In this document: positions 1 through 6,014 of the stretch, one piece after another
Position numbering within the stretch: position 1 is the first letter of the stretch
Layout: each line of letters starts with the position of its first letter
Assembly (NCBI GenBank): GCA_030682755.1
Contig: JAUXNR010000410.1
Location: 1 to 6,162 of the forward strand
Length of the DNA stretch: 6,162 nt
Direction of reading: 5' to 3'
Source: Flavobacterium sp.
Lineage (GTDB): Bacteria > Bacteroidota > Bacteroidia > Flavobacteriales > Flavobacteriaceae
The notes under the pieces: model-generated
Database searches by the model: none
The model's input: only the letters and a program-made list of their open reading frames with translations
Told to the model about the DNA's origin: nothing
Translations under genes and position numbers: made by a program

Positions 1-71
1 CTTACAAAACTTTTGTTTTGAAAAAAAACTTGCAGTGAAAAGCCGGAATAGCTTCTGAAAAATTTTATGAA

Positions 72-98
72 TTGTTTAATTAAAAATGTTTACTTTTG
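72..98 (+). promoter_or_regulatory. Candidate Bacteroidota housekeeping promoter for the riboswitch/btuB transcript
   Basis: TACTTTTG at 91-98 is an exact match to the Bacteroidota -7 element TAnnTTTG, and a TTG at 72-74 could be the -33 element. The spacer of 16 nt is slightly shorter than usual. The predicted transcription start, near 104-106, falls just before the cobalamin aptamer, which is where a riboswitch promoter should be. Positions 1-71 upstream are AT-rich and show no gene. The match is by eye only. Confidence 0.6.
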
Positions 99-124
99 CC
101 AAGTATTTTGGTTGCAAAGCCGTT

Positions 125-330
125 TTTAGGCCGAGCATTAAAAGGGAATCAGGTTAAAAAGTAGGCAGTAGCAGTTTTCAGTAAACAGAAAATTAGTTAC
201 TCCAATTTAAATCCTGAGCTGTTCCCGCAACTGTGAGCTATTAAGCTTGTTGTTATCTTCAAAGCCATTGTTTCGTTGCACAACGAGATGAGAAGGCCAA
301 CAACAAGACGCAAGCCAGGAGACCTGCCTT
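125..330 (+). promoter_or_regulatory. Cobalamin (B12) riboswitch aptamer
   Basis: This leader RNA binds adenosylcobalamin or a related corrinoid and normally represses the downstream uptake gene when B12 is plentiful. The B12-box signature GCCAGGAGACCTGCC is present at 314-328. The conserved upstream core is also visible: GGGAA at 144-148 can pair with TTCCC at 222-226, TCAGG at 149-153 can pair with CCTGA at 213-217, and the segment GCAACTGTGAGC at 227-238 resembles the conserved GCCACTGTGA of the family. A peripheral arm forms from CTTGTTGTT (246-254) and AACAACAAG (299-307), nine perfect pairs, enclosing a smaller hairpin at 271-288. A short closing helix AGGC (128-131) / GCCT (326-329) is possible. 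The exact 5' boundary is uncertain. The downstream gene, a BtuB-like receptor, is the classic target. Confidence 0.95.
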
Positions 331-343
331 ATTCACGAGCAAC

Positions 344-401
344 AAACTTTCGGGAAAAAAGGTTTGGGTATGGGTAAATTCTATACTTTTCTCCCATTTT
401 T
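344..401 (+). promoter_or_regulatory. Probable riboswitch expression platform (terminator / antiterminator candidates)
   Basis: Between the aptamer and the start codon two mutually exclusive hairpins can be drawn. One pairs 352-361 (GGGAAAAAAG) with 386-395 (CTTTTCTCCC), nine of ten positions paired, with a 24-nt loop, and it is followed by TTTTT at 397-401, which resembles an intrinsic terminator. The other pairs 344-350 (AAACTTT) with 359-365 (AAGGTTT), including one G-U pair and an 8-nt loop, and would consume the 3' half of the first strand. A further short ATGGG (370-374) / CCCAT (393-397) pairing also competes. Which fold is coupled to ligand binding cannot be decided by eye; translational control is equally possible. 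Confidence 0.4.
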
Positions 402-423
402 AGTAAAATTATTTTTAATTAAA

Positions 424-2352
424 ATGAATCAAAAATTCAGGTACTGTACCGCTATTTTAGCGTTATGGGGAACGTGTGCATTTGCACAACAAGACACAAT
501 TGCGTTGAGCGAAGTCGTGATTTCGGACACAAAATTTGAACAGTCCAAAGAAAAATCAGGTAAAATTATTGAAAAAATTTCGGCAAAAGATTTGGAGCGA
601 AACACCGGTCAATCGGTGGCCACCATTTTAAGTCAAGCCGTTGGTTTAGAAGTAAATGGCAACCAAAGTGCGAATGGAAAAAACTTGAGTTATTTTATTC
701 GTGGCGGACGAAATCGTCAGGTGTTGATTGTGATAGACGGTATTCCAATGACGGATGCTTCGGGAATTAATTTTGAGTATGACTTGCGATTGCTTCCGGC
801 AGAACAAGTGGAAAGTATTGAGATTATGAAAGGTGCTGCAAGTACATTGTACGGAACGGGAGCAGCTTCCGGAGTGATTAACATCACATTGAAAAAATCG
901 GCCAAGAAAGAAGTTTCGGGTAATGCCTACATGCATTTTGGTACGCAAAATACCACTCAAAATTTTCAAGCCAATCCGCAAGATTTCAATCAAGGTTTTG
1001 GTTTAAACGGCACGGTGGCCAAAATGGATTATTATGCTTCGCTGAACAGTACGGAAACCAAAGGGATTTCACAAGCTGCGGGAGAAAATTTTGAAGAAGA
1101 TCGCTTTTCGAAAGTGAATGCGTTGGCAAAAATTGGTTTTCAAGCTACTTCAAAATTGAAATTGGATTTCTTCACGAATTATGACAGAATGAAAACGGAT
1201 TATGATGGACAGTTTGATAATTTCAATAGTCCGGATGTGTTGGATAATGTTGCTGTTTCAGAACAATTCCGATTTGGGTTTAATCCGAAATACAAGTATA
1301 ATAAAGGTGAGTTTATCGTTAATTCCGGTTTTACTTTACTGGAAAGAAATTATAATGAATTTAATTCGTGGTCTACAACATTAGATAAGTATAATTATAC
1401 GTCAAGAAGTGTGGTGGTTGATGCAATCAATAAGTATACATTCAGCGAAAACTTTTTTGTAGTAACGGGAACACAATTTCAATTTCACGACATGAACACG
1501 CAAACACCTTTTGATGTGATTGAACGTGAAAGTGCCAAATTTAATTTGATTGATCCGTATGTAACGGCTGTTTATAATTCAGATTTCGGATTGAATATTA
1601 ATGTAGGAGCACGCATGAATTTACATTCAGTATATAACAATCAACTGGTTTATAATGTAAATCCGTCGTATCATTTTAAAAATTTTCCTTTAAAAATTAT
1701 TACGTCCTATAGTACGGCATACATCACACCGAGTTTGTATCAATTGTATTCGCCTTATGGAAATTTAGAATTGACACCTGAGGAAAACGCAACAGTAGAA
1801 GCTGGTTTTGAAACCACTTTAGTAAATAAAAAAATAACGTTTAGTGCAGTTGGTTTTTACCGAGAAGAATCGAATTCTATTGGATTCTTTTTTGATCCGG
1901 ACACCTTTGATTCGTATTATGTGAATGTGGAAGGAGAAAATAATGTTCGTGGTGTTGAAACTACATTGACATACAACATTTCTTCTAAATTAAGATTAAA
2001 CGGAAACTATACGTTTACCGATATTCCAGAAGAATTGAATCGTTTGATTCCAAAACACAAGGGAAATGTTGCTTTGGATTTTAGAGCGAATGAAAGAACT
2101 TTATTTTCTCTAAATTATCAATATGTTGATGGAAGAAGAGATGCGTTTTTTGATGGAGGTACTTTTGCAACAACAGATGTTTTCTTGGGTTCGTATCAAT
2201 TAGTAAATGGATTACTAAAATATGATGTATTAAAAAACAGAATGTCCGTTTTTGGTGCTGTAAACAATATTTTGAATGAGGAATTCGTGGAAACCGTGGG
2301 TTATAATACCAGAGGCAGAAATGTGAAATTGGGTTTCACCTTCTTATTTTAA
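424..2352 (+). CDS. btuB: TonB-dependent outer membrane receptor, BtuB-like (cobalamin uptake)
   Basis: This is a 642-residue outer membrane receptor that probably imports cobalamin or another corrinoid using TonB/ExbBD energy. The ATG at 424 is chosen because it begins a good signal peptide (residues 1-21, cut after CAFA, before QQ). In-frame starts at 364 (TTG) and 370 (ATG) would add a hydrophobic stretch and lie inside the expression platform. A TonB-box-like segment (DTIALSEVVIS) follows at about 24-34. The plug domain spans roughly 45-158 and has the typical FIRGGRNRQVLIVIDGIPM stretch, then IEIMKGAAS and LYGTGAASGVINI. The rest is a beta-barrel rich in alternating aromatic strands, ending in the terminal Phe (KLGFTFLF) expected of barrel proteins. 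Its length is close to that of E. coli BtuB (614 aa). The substrate call rests mainly on the upstream cobalamin riboswitch; the sequence alone would support only a TonB-dependent receptor. No other B12 gene is in the window. Confidence 0.9.
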   Translation: MNQKFRYCTAILALWGTCAFAQQDTIALSEVVISDTKFEQSKEKSGKIIEKISAKDLERNTGQSVATILSQAVGLEVNGNQSANGKNLSYFIRGGRNRQVLIVIDGIPMTDASGINFEYDLRLLPAEQVESIEIMKGAASTLYGTGAASGVINITLKKSAKKEVSGNAYMHFGTQNTTQNFQANPQDFNQGFGLNGTVAKMDYYASLNSTETKGISQAAGENFEEDRFSKVNALAKIGFQATSKLKLDFFTNYDRMKTDYDGQFDNFNSPDVLDNVAVSEQFRFGFNPKYKYNKGEFIVNSGFTLLERNYNEFNSWSTTLDKYNYTSRSVVVDAINKYTFSENFFVVTGTQFQFHDMNTQTPFDVIERESAKFNLIDPYVTAVYNSDFGLNINVGARMNLHSVYNNQLVYNVNPSYHFKNFPLKIITSYSTAYITPSLYQLYSPYGNLELTPEENATVEAGFETTLVNKKITFSAVGFYREESNSIGFFFDPDTFDSYYVNVEGENNVRGVETTLTYNISSKLRLNGNYTFTDIPEELNRLIPKHKGNVALDFRANERTLFSLNYQYVDGRRDAFFDGGTFATTDVFLGSYQLVNGLLKYDVLKNRMSVFGAVNNILNEEFVETVGYNTRGRNVKLGFTFLF

Positions 2353-2354
2353 AG

Positions 2355-2383
2355 AAAAAGGGCTCGATAATCGAGCCCTTTTT
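2355..2383. terminator. Bidirectional intrinsic terminator between convergent btuB and S41 peptidase genes
   Basis: A perfect 8-bp stem, GGGCTCGA (2360-2367) / TCGAGCCC (2371-2378), closes a TAA loop. It is flanked by A5 on the left and a T run on the right, so a U-tract follows the hairpin in both directions. It lies 7 bp after the receptor stop codon and directly beyond the peptidase stop codon at 2384-2386, so it serves both convergent genes. Confidence 0.93.
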
Positions 2384-3835
2384 TTATTTTAATAATTGAA
2401 ATAATCCTTCGGGAACTTCATCCAAATACATTTCGGTACCAAAAGGTCGCATTTGCTTAGCATCTTTAAAATACTTGAATGTTCTTTCGGGTTGTCGCTT
2501 CATCATTCTTCCGTTTGCAGAAATATAACCCAAAGCAGTACTCAAAAGCGGTTCGTCACTATTTCCTAAAACTCCTAAATCAGCAAAATCTTCTTCCAAA
2601 GGAATTGTTGGATTCAATCCATCTTGATAATCTCCAAATCCATTTTTATCAACAATTTTTAAAACAATAGGTTGCATCGCATAACGATGACTCGGATTTC
2701 TATTTTGTGTGCCAAAATTTGGCGAATCATATAGTGTAACTGAACCCACATTTTTTCCGGTGGTTACATCGCCTATTTGAATCACATCAATGTAAGGTTT
2801 TAATCCATTTATTAATAATTCACTCGCAGAAGCGGAACTTCTTGTGGTTAATACATAAACTTTATTTAAATTCAAACTGTTTATGGCAGCACCAGAACCA
2901 ATTGAGGTTGTGAATTTATTTAACAAGGCATTAGGGTCATTTGCATTAAAAAAATCTTCAACTTTTTGATTCCATTCTTGTTTTGCAAAAACTTGACCGT
3001 TAAATTGCCCAGTAATCATACTTGCTAATCGTGTTGCTGTTGCCACAGAACCACCCGAATTATAACGCAAATCTAAAACCAAATGCGTAACGCCTTGGGA
3101 AGCAAATTGACCAAATACTTGATTTAATTGAGTCTCAAAATTGGCAAAGAAACCGTTGTAAACCAAATAGCCCACTTTCTTTTCTCCCATTTCATATACA
3201 TTTGAAAAATAAACCGGATTTTCAGAATATTCAGATTTGGTTAAAGTAACCGATTGACCATTTGGCGTAATGGCTCCATTATCAAAATCTGCCATGTTTA
3301 AAGTATAGGTATCCAAACCTAATAATTCTCTAAAATTGGATGTTGTCAAAGGCGTTCCGTTTACCGCATAAAATATATCTCCTCTTTGAATTGGTTTTGT
3401 AGAAGCGTCAGAATTTGGTAAAATGTAACGAACCCATCCAAAAACTTCTGTTGTACTTCCTGATTTTAAACGCAACCCATAGTCAACACCATTGTTTTTG
3501 GTAATCCCTTGCAGTTGTCCTTCCAAAACCCTGTAATCACTGAAAATAACACTAAAACGATCAATATTTGGATTTACTTTTAAATGAGTAAACAAATCTT
3601 CGGGTTGTGCATATTCAGATAAAAAGCTATTCAATTGTGATTGTGTTGCAAATCTGTCATCAGCCAAATCAGGTGAATCAGCTTGCCAATAATAATAGAG
3701 ATTCAAACCTTTCCAAATAAAGTCATTTACCCTTAAATTGGAGGGCACTTGTGAAACATCATCCTTATCTTCACAGGAAAATAATAGTAATGCAAGTGCA
3801 CTTACCAGTAAAATTGATTTTAAAAAATTATTCAT
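2384..3835 (-). CDS. S41-family (C-terminal processing) serine peptidase, lipoprotein
   Basis: This 483-residue protein is an envelope-anchored protease of the CtpA/Prc/tricorn-like S41 family. It starts with a lipoprotein signal peptide, lipobox LFSC with Cys21, followed by the acidic EDKDD, a pattern that in Bacteroidota often directs lipoproteins to the cell surface. Residues about 30-110 resemble the S41 N-terminal helical domain. A PDZ-like domain follows at about 110-200 with RGDIFYAVNG at 151-160. The protease core is at about 220-415, with DLRYNSGG at 255-262. The catalytic Ser336 in SSASASE and Lys361 in TTGKN are exactly 25 residues apart, as in Prc and plant CtpA, so the dyad looks intact. 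A 65-residue C-terminal tail is unassigned. The gene is divergent from the ECF sigma operon across 99 bp and may be co-regulated with it. Natural substrates are unknown. Confidence 0.93.
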   Translation of the reverse strand: MNNFLKSILLVSALALLLFSCEDKDDVSQVPSNLRVNDFIWKGLNLYYYWQADSPDLADDRFATQSQLNSFLSEYAQPEDLFTHLKVNPNIDRFSVIFSDYRVLEGQLQGITKNNGVDYGLRLKSGSTTEVFGWVRYILPNSDASTKPIQRGDIFYAVNGTPLTTSNFRELLGLDTYTLNMADFDNGAITPNGQSVTLTKSEYSENPVYFSNVYEMGEKKVGYLVYNGFFANFETQLNQVFGQFASQGVTHLVLDLRYNSGGSVATATRLASMITGQFNGQVFAKQEWNQKVEDFFNANDPNALLNKFTTSIGSGAAINSLNLNKVYVLTTRSSASASELLINGLKPYIDVIQIGDVTTGKNVGSVTLYDSPNFGTQNRNPSHRYAMQPIVLKIVDKNGFGDYQDGLNPTIPLEEDFADLGVLGNSDEPLLSTALGYISANGRMMKRQPERTFKYFKDAKQMRPFGTEMYLDEVPEGLFQLLK

Positions 3836-3852
3836 AGCGTTTATTTTTAGAA

Positions 3853-3875
3853 ACGTAAATTTAGCAACTTTAGTT
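3853..3875 (-). promoter_or_regulatory. Weak ECF-type promoter candidate for the S41 peptidase gene
   Basis: Read on the minus strand, AAAAC (AAC at 3875-3873) is followed after 17 nt by CGTTT (CGT at 3855-3853). The CGT ends 17 nt before the peptidase ATG, close to the 18 nt between CGT and ATG on the sigma side. The -35 part lacks the TGT preceding AAC in the opposite promoter, and the spacer is one base longer. In AT-rich DNA this could be chance. Confidence 0.25.
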
Positions 3876-3891
3876 TTATTTTAAATTTATT

Positions 3892-3917
3892 TGTAACAAA
3901 AAAAACTATCATTCGTC
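3892..3917 (+). promoter_or_regulatory. ECF-type promoter candidate, likely autoregulatory, for the sigma factor operon
   Basis: TGTAAC at 3892-3897 is separated by exactly 16 nt from CGTC at 3914-3917. This is the classic -35 (AAC) and -10 (CGT) arrangement of many group 4 (ECF) sigma factors, and it lies directly upstream of an ECF sigma gene. The expected transcription start, near 3923-3926, gives a leader of only about 10 nt to the ATG at 3935. No good TAnnTTTG housekeeping element is seen in the intergenic region on this strand, which strengthens the reading that the sigma factor drives its own operon. Bacteroidota ECF promoters are less well characterised than those this pattern comes from. 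Confidence 0.55.
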
Positions 3918-3925
3918 TTGATAGT
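3905..3925. repeat. Perfect 7-bp inverted repeat framing the -10 motif of the sigma promoter
   Basis: ACTATCA (3905-3911) and TGATAGT (3919-3925) are exact reverse complements separated by the 7 nt TTCGTCT, which contain the CGTC of the ECF-type promoter. The position, over the -10 region and ending 9 bp before the start codon, suits a repressor operator. It is less likely to act as an RNA hairpin if transcription starts near 3924. No known regulator motif was recognised. Confidence 0.5.
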
Positions 3926-3934
3926 ATAACCAAT

Positions 3935-4459
3935 ATGAAAAACATGAACCAAAATGAGTTCGTAACAATCATTCAACCTTTTAAAGACAAAATGTTTCGT
4001 CTGGCAAAAAGGCTATTGGTTAGCACCGAAGAAGCAGAAGACGCCACGCAAGAAGTTCTGGTAAAATTATGGAATAAAAATAAGGAATTGAAACAATTAA
4101 ATAGTATTGAAGCCATGGCGATGACCATTACTAAAAATTATTGTTTGGATCAATTGAAATCAAAACGAGCTTCAAATCTAAAAATTGTACATAACAATTA
4201 TACTAATAGAGAAGCAGGATTAGATCAAAAAATTGAAGATCAAGACACCCTGAGTTGGGTTGAAAAAATCATCAATGAGTTACCGGAGCAACAAAAAATT
4301 ATTGTTCAAATGCGTGACATCGAGAATAGTGAATTTGATGAAATTGCAACAGTTTTAGAAATGAATGAAACGGCTGTTCGTGTAGCCTTATCAAGAGCAA
4401 GAAAAACAATTAGAGAAAAAATTACAAATACCCACCATTATGGACTGGCAAAAAATTGA
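3935..4459 (+). CDS. ECF-family RNA polymerase sigma factor (sigma-70 group 4)
   Basis: This 174-residue protein has the two-domain form of an ECF sigma factor, which directs RNA polymerase to a small regulon. Sigma region 2 covers about residues 11-78, with the core-binding segment EDATQEVLVKLW at 35-46 and a basic promoter -10-reading helix around ITKNYCLDQLKSKR. A short linker leads to sigma region 4 at about 106-164, which includes LPEQQK at 116-121 and a helix-turn-helix (DEIATVLEMNETAVRVALSR, 135-154) that would read the -35 element. The start at 3935 is chosen as the first ATG; an in-frame ATG at 3944 is only three codons on and cannot be excluded. No Shine-Dalgarno is visible. The last 20 nt overlap the next gene, the usual sign of coupling to an anti-sigma factor. 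The inducing signal is not evident. Confidence 0.93.
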   Translation: MKNMNQNEFVTIIQPFKDKMFRLAKRLLVSTEEAEDATQEVLVKLWNKNKELKQLNSIEAMAMTITKNYCLDQLKSKRASNLKIVHNNYTNREAGLDQKIEDQDTLSWVEKIINELPEQQKIIVQMRDIENSEFDEIATVLEMNETAVRVALSRARKTIREKITNTHHYGLAKN

Positions 4460-4880
4460 ACTGTTAGTAGAAAAATATTTTGAAGGAAACACTACAATTG
4501 AGGAAGAGAAAGTATTAAAAAACTACTTCTCTTCAAGTGAAGTAAATGATTCCCTGAAACAATATCAACCGTTATTTAACTATTTACAAGTTGCTAAAAA
4601 TGAAACCGTTACAACAAAATCTGATGTTAAACCCAAAATCCAGTTCAAAAAATGGATTTCAATTGCAGCAGTTTTTGTTTTCATAGCAGTTTTAACAACG
4701 GTTTTGAATCTAAAAACAAATGAGTCACAAGATTTAGGCACATTCAATGATCCGGAAATTGCATATGCTGAAACCATGAAAGCTCTGGAGTTGCTTGCAA
4801 CTAACGTAAATCATGGCATGGAATCTGTATACTATATTAATGAATACCAACAATCAAAAAATTTAATCTTTAAAAACTAG
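4440..4880 (+). CDS. Single-pass membrane protein, probable anti-sigma factor
   Basis: This 146-residue protein most likely holds the preceding sigma factor at the inner membrane until a signal is sensed. Residues 1-70 form a helical, charged, presumably cytoplasmic domain (EKYFEGNTTIEEEKVLKNYF at 11-30 is typical of small Bacteroidota anti-sigma-like proteins). One membrane helix at about 72-91 (WISIAAVFVFIAVLTTVLNL) follows a Lys-rich flank, which favours the N-in topology. About 55 residues lie beyond it in the periplasm. There are no cysteines, so it is not a zinc-binding (HxxxCxxC) anti-sigma factor, and it lacks the long C-terminal domain of FecR-type regulators, so no TonB receptor partner is implied. 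The ATG at 4440 lies inside the sigma gene, a 20-nt overlap that implies translational coupling. The role is inferred from architecture and position. Confidence 0.75.
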   Translation: MDWQKIELLVEKYFEGNTTIEEEKVLKNYFSSSEVNDSLKQYQPLFNYLQVAKNETVTTKSDVKPKIQFKKWISIAAVFVFIAVLTTVLNLKTNESQDLGTFNDPEIAYAETMKALELLATNVNHGMESVYYINEYQQSKNLIFKN

Positions 4881-4885
4881 AAAAA

Positions 4886-5416
4886 ATGATAAAATTCTTA
4901 ACAACCGTAGCTCTATTTCTTGTATCCTCGGTGCTTTTCAGTCAAAATGTATTTGACAAATTTGAAAACGATGAAAATGTAACTTCTGTTATTGTAAACA
5001 AGAAAATGTTTGAAATGATGGGCAAAATGAAAATGGATGGTTCAGACAAACAAGCTCAACAATTTATGGCACTTGTGAAAAAATTAGATAATTTAAAAGT
5101 TTTTGTTACTTCAAATGCTAAAATTACAAGCGAAATGAAAACAACCACTGATCGCTATTTAAAAAGTGGCAATTTAGAGGAATTAATGCGGGTTACTGAA
5201 GGTGGAAAGAGTGTGAAAATTCACTTCAAACCCGGAGCAAAAGACACACAAGTAAAAGAATTGTTTATGTTTATTGAAGGAGGTCCAAAAGACAAAGAAA
5301 CCGTTCTACTTTCATTAACCGGAGATTTTGATTTGAATGACATTTCATTACTTACCGAAAAAATGAATTTGCCCGGTGGTGATGATTTGAAAAAAGCATC
5401 CAAAAACAAAAAATAA
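4886..5416 (+). CDS. Secreted DUF4252-like protein
   Basis: This 176-residue exported protein of unknown function resembles the DUF4252 family common in Bacteroidota; the family is recognised from pattern, not from a search. A Sec signal peptide covers residues 1-19, with cleavage likely after VLFS and before QN. The mature part begins FDKFENDENVTSVIVNKKMFEMM and alternates short strands and helices. It contains KKLDNLKVFVT (65-75) and EELMRV (98-103), and ends in a Lys-rich tail (DDLKKASKNKK). No catalytic motif or cysteine is visible. The gene starts 5 nt after the anti-sigma-like gene and ends 3 nt before a second protein of the same general plan, so all four genes are probably one transcript. 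Its presence after sigma and anti-sigma genes suggests a periplasmic sensor, effector or regulon product; which of these is not known. Confidence 0.8.
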   Translation: MIKFLTTVALFLVSSVLFSQNVFDKFENDENVTSVIVNKKMFEMMGKMKMDGSDKQAQQFMALVKKLDNLKVFVTSNAKITSEMKTTTDRYLKSGNLEELMRVTEGGKSVKIHFKPGAKDTQVKELFMFIEGGPKDKETVLLSLTGDFDLNDISLLTEKMNLPGGDDLKKASKNKK

Positions 5417-5419
5417 ACT

Positions 5420-5956
5420 ATGAATACTTTTAAAATTATAGTTCTGACTACATTGGCAACTTTTTTATGGAGTTGCCAGTCAGAACCAACGCTGCAAAAA
5501 TACTTTGTAGAAAATTCTGAATCCACTGACTTTATTGTGGTTGATTTAGCTACAAACATGCTTAACATCAATCCGGATGAACTTTCTGTATCGGAAAAAG
5601 AAGCGTTTCAATCGTTAAAAAAATTGAATATTCTAGCTTTCAAAAAGAAAGATTCACTTGAAGGTAATTATGCTTCAGAAAAAGAGAAAATTACAACGAT
5701 TCTCAAACATGAAAAATACGAGCAACTTATGAAAGTAGGTTCCGGAAAAGAGGGAGCCACCATTTATAGTGTGGGAAAAGATGATGCAATTGATGAATTT
5801 GTTATTTACGGCAACAGCAAAGAATTCGGTTTTGCAGTGATTCGAATTTTAGGAGATTCAATGAAACCAGATCATTTAATGACCTTAATTGGCGTACTGA
5901 AAAAAGCAGACATTCCAATGGATCAACTCAAACCTCTGGAAACATTACTAAAATAA
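5420..5956 (+). CDS. DUF4252-like lipoprotein
   Basis: This 178-residue protein is a probable lipoprotein: the signal sequence ends in FLWSC, giving lipidated Cys19, followed by QSEP. Trp at lipobox position -2 is unusual but the rest fits. The mature part follows the same plan as the preceding protein: a start near LQKYFVENSESTDFIVVDLA, a QSLKKLNILAF block (64-74) matching KKLDNLKVFVT, and an EQLMKV block (101-106) matching EELMRV. An acidic/aromatic DEFVIYGNSKEFGFAVI stretch and GDSMKPDHLMTLI follow. Identity between the two is low, so they are diverged paralogues or distant family members. It is the last gene of the operon, with an intrinsic terminator starting 7 bp after its stop codon. 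One soluble and one lipid-anchored member made together suggests that they act as partners or at different envelope sites. Function unknown. Confidence 0.8.
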   Translation: MNTFKIIVLTTLATFLWSCQSEPTLQKYFVENSESTDFIVVDLATNMLNINPDELSVSEKEAFQSLKKLNILAFKKKDSLEGNYASEKEKITTILKHEKYEQLMKVGSGKEGATIYSVGKDDAIDEFVIYGNSKEFGFAVIRILGDSMKPDHLMTLIGVLKKADIPMDQLKPLETLLK

Positions 5957-5962
5957 GATCAA

Positions 5963-5996
5963 AAAAAATCCCGTTTTTTTCTAAACGGGATTTTTT
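5963..5996. terminator. Bidirectional intrinsic terminator between the sigma operon and rpmE2
   Basis: TCCCGTTT (5969-5976) pairs perfectly with AAACGGGA (5983-5990) around a 6-nt loop. An A run on the left (5963-5968) and T6 on the right (5991-5996) lengthen the stem and give a U-tract in both directions. It ends the four-gene operon on the plus strand and lies 18 bp beyond the rpmE2 stop codon on the minus strand. Confidence 0.92.
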
Positions 5997-6014
5997 GTAT
6001 ATATGAAAACTAAA

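Noticed and set aside
5..20. Hairpin CAAAAC-TTTT-GTTTTG at the window start, possible terminator of an upstream gene
   Set aside because: The 6-bp stem is AT-rich and is not followed by a T run in either direction (A-rich on the plus side), so it lacks terminator features. No coding sequence is seen next to it.
364..423. Upstream in-frame extension of the receptor gene from TTG 364 or ATG 370
   Set aside because: The extension would put a second hydrophobic segment ahead of an already complete signal peptide and lies within the probable riboswitch expression platform. ATG 424 gives a standard signal peptide.
646..993. Minus-strand open frame opposite the receptor plug domain (with a shorter one at 717-905)
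   Set aside because: It lies entirely antisense to a strongly conserved coding region, has no family resemblance and no promoter or hairpin context of its own.
3865..3900. Housekeeping-type promoter for the S41 gene (minus-strand TAAAGTTG with upstream TTTG)
   Set aside because: The -7 element has a mismatch and the spacing to the TTTG is about 24 nt, too long to be convincing.
4440..4880. FecR-type transmembrane regulator coupled to the TonB-dependent receptor in this window
   Set aside because: The protein is far too short for FecR and lacks its periplasmic domain. The receptor has a short N-terminus with no room for a signalling (STN) domain and is controlled by a riboswitch, so no FecI/FecR/FecA circuit is supported.
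5221..5571. Minus-strand open frame across the junction of the two DUF4252-like genes
   Set aside because: It is antisense to two well-supported genes, has a low-complexity Ser/Lys/Phe-rich product and no recognisable signals.
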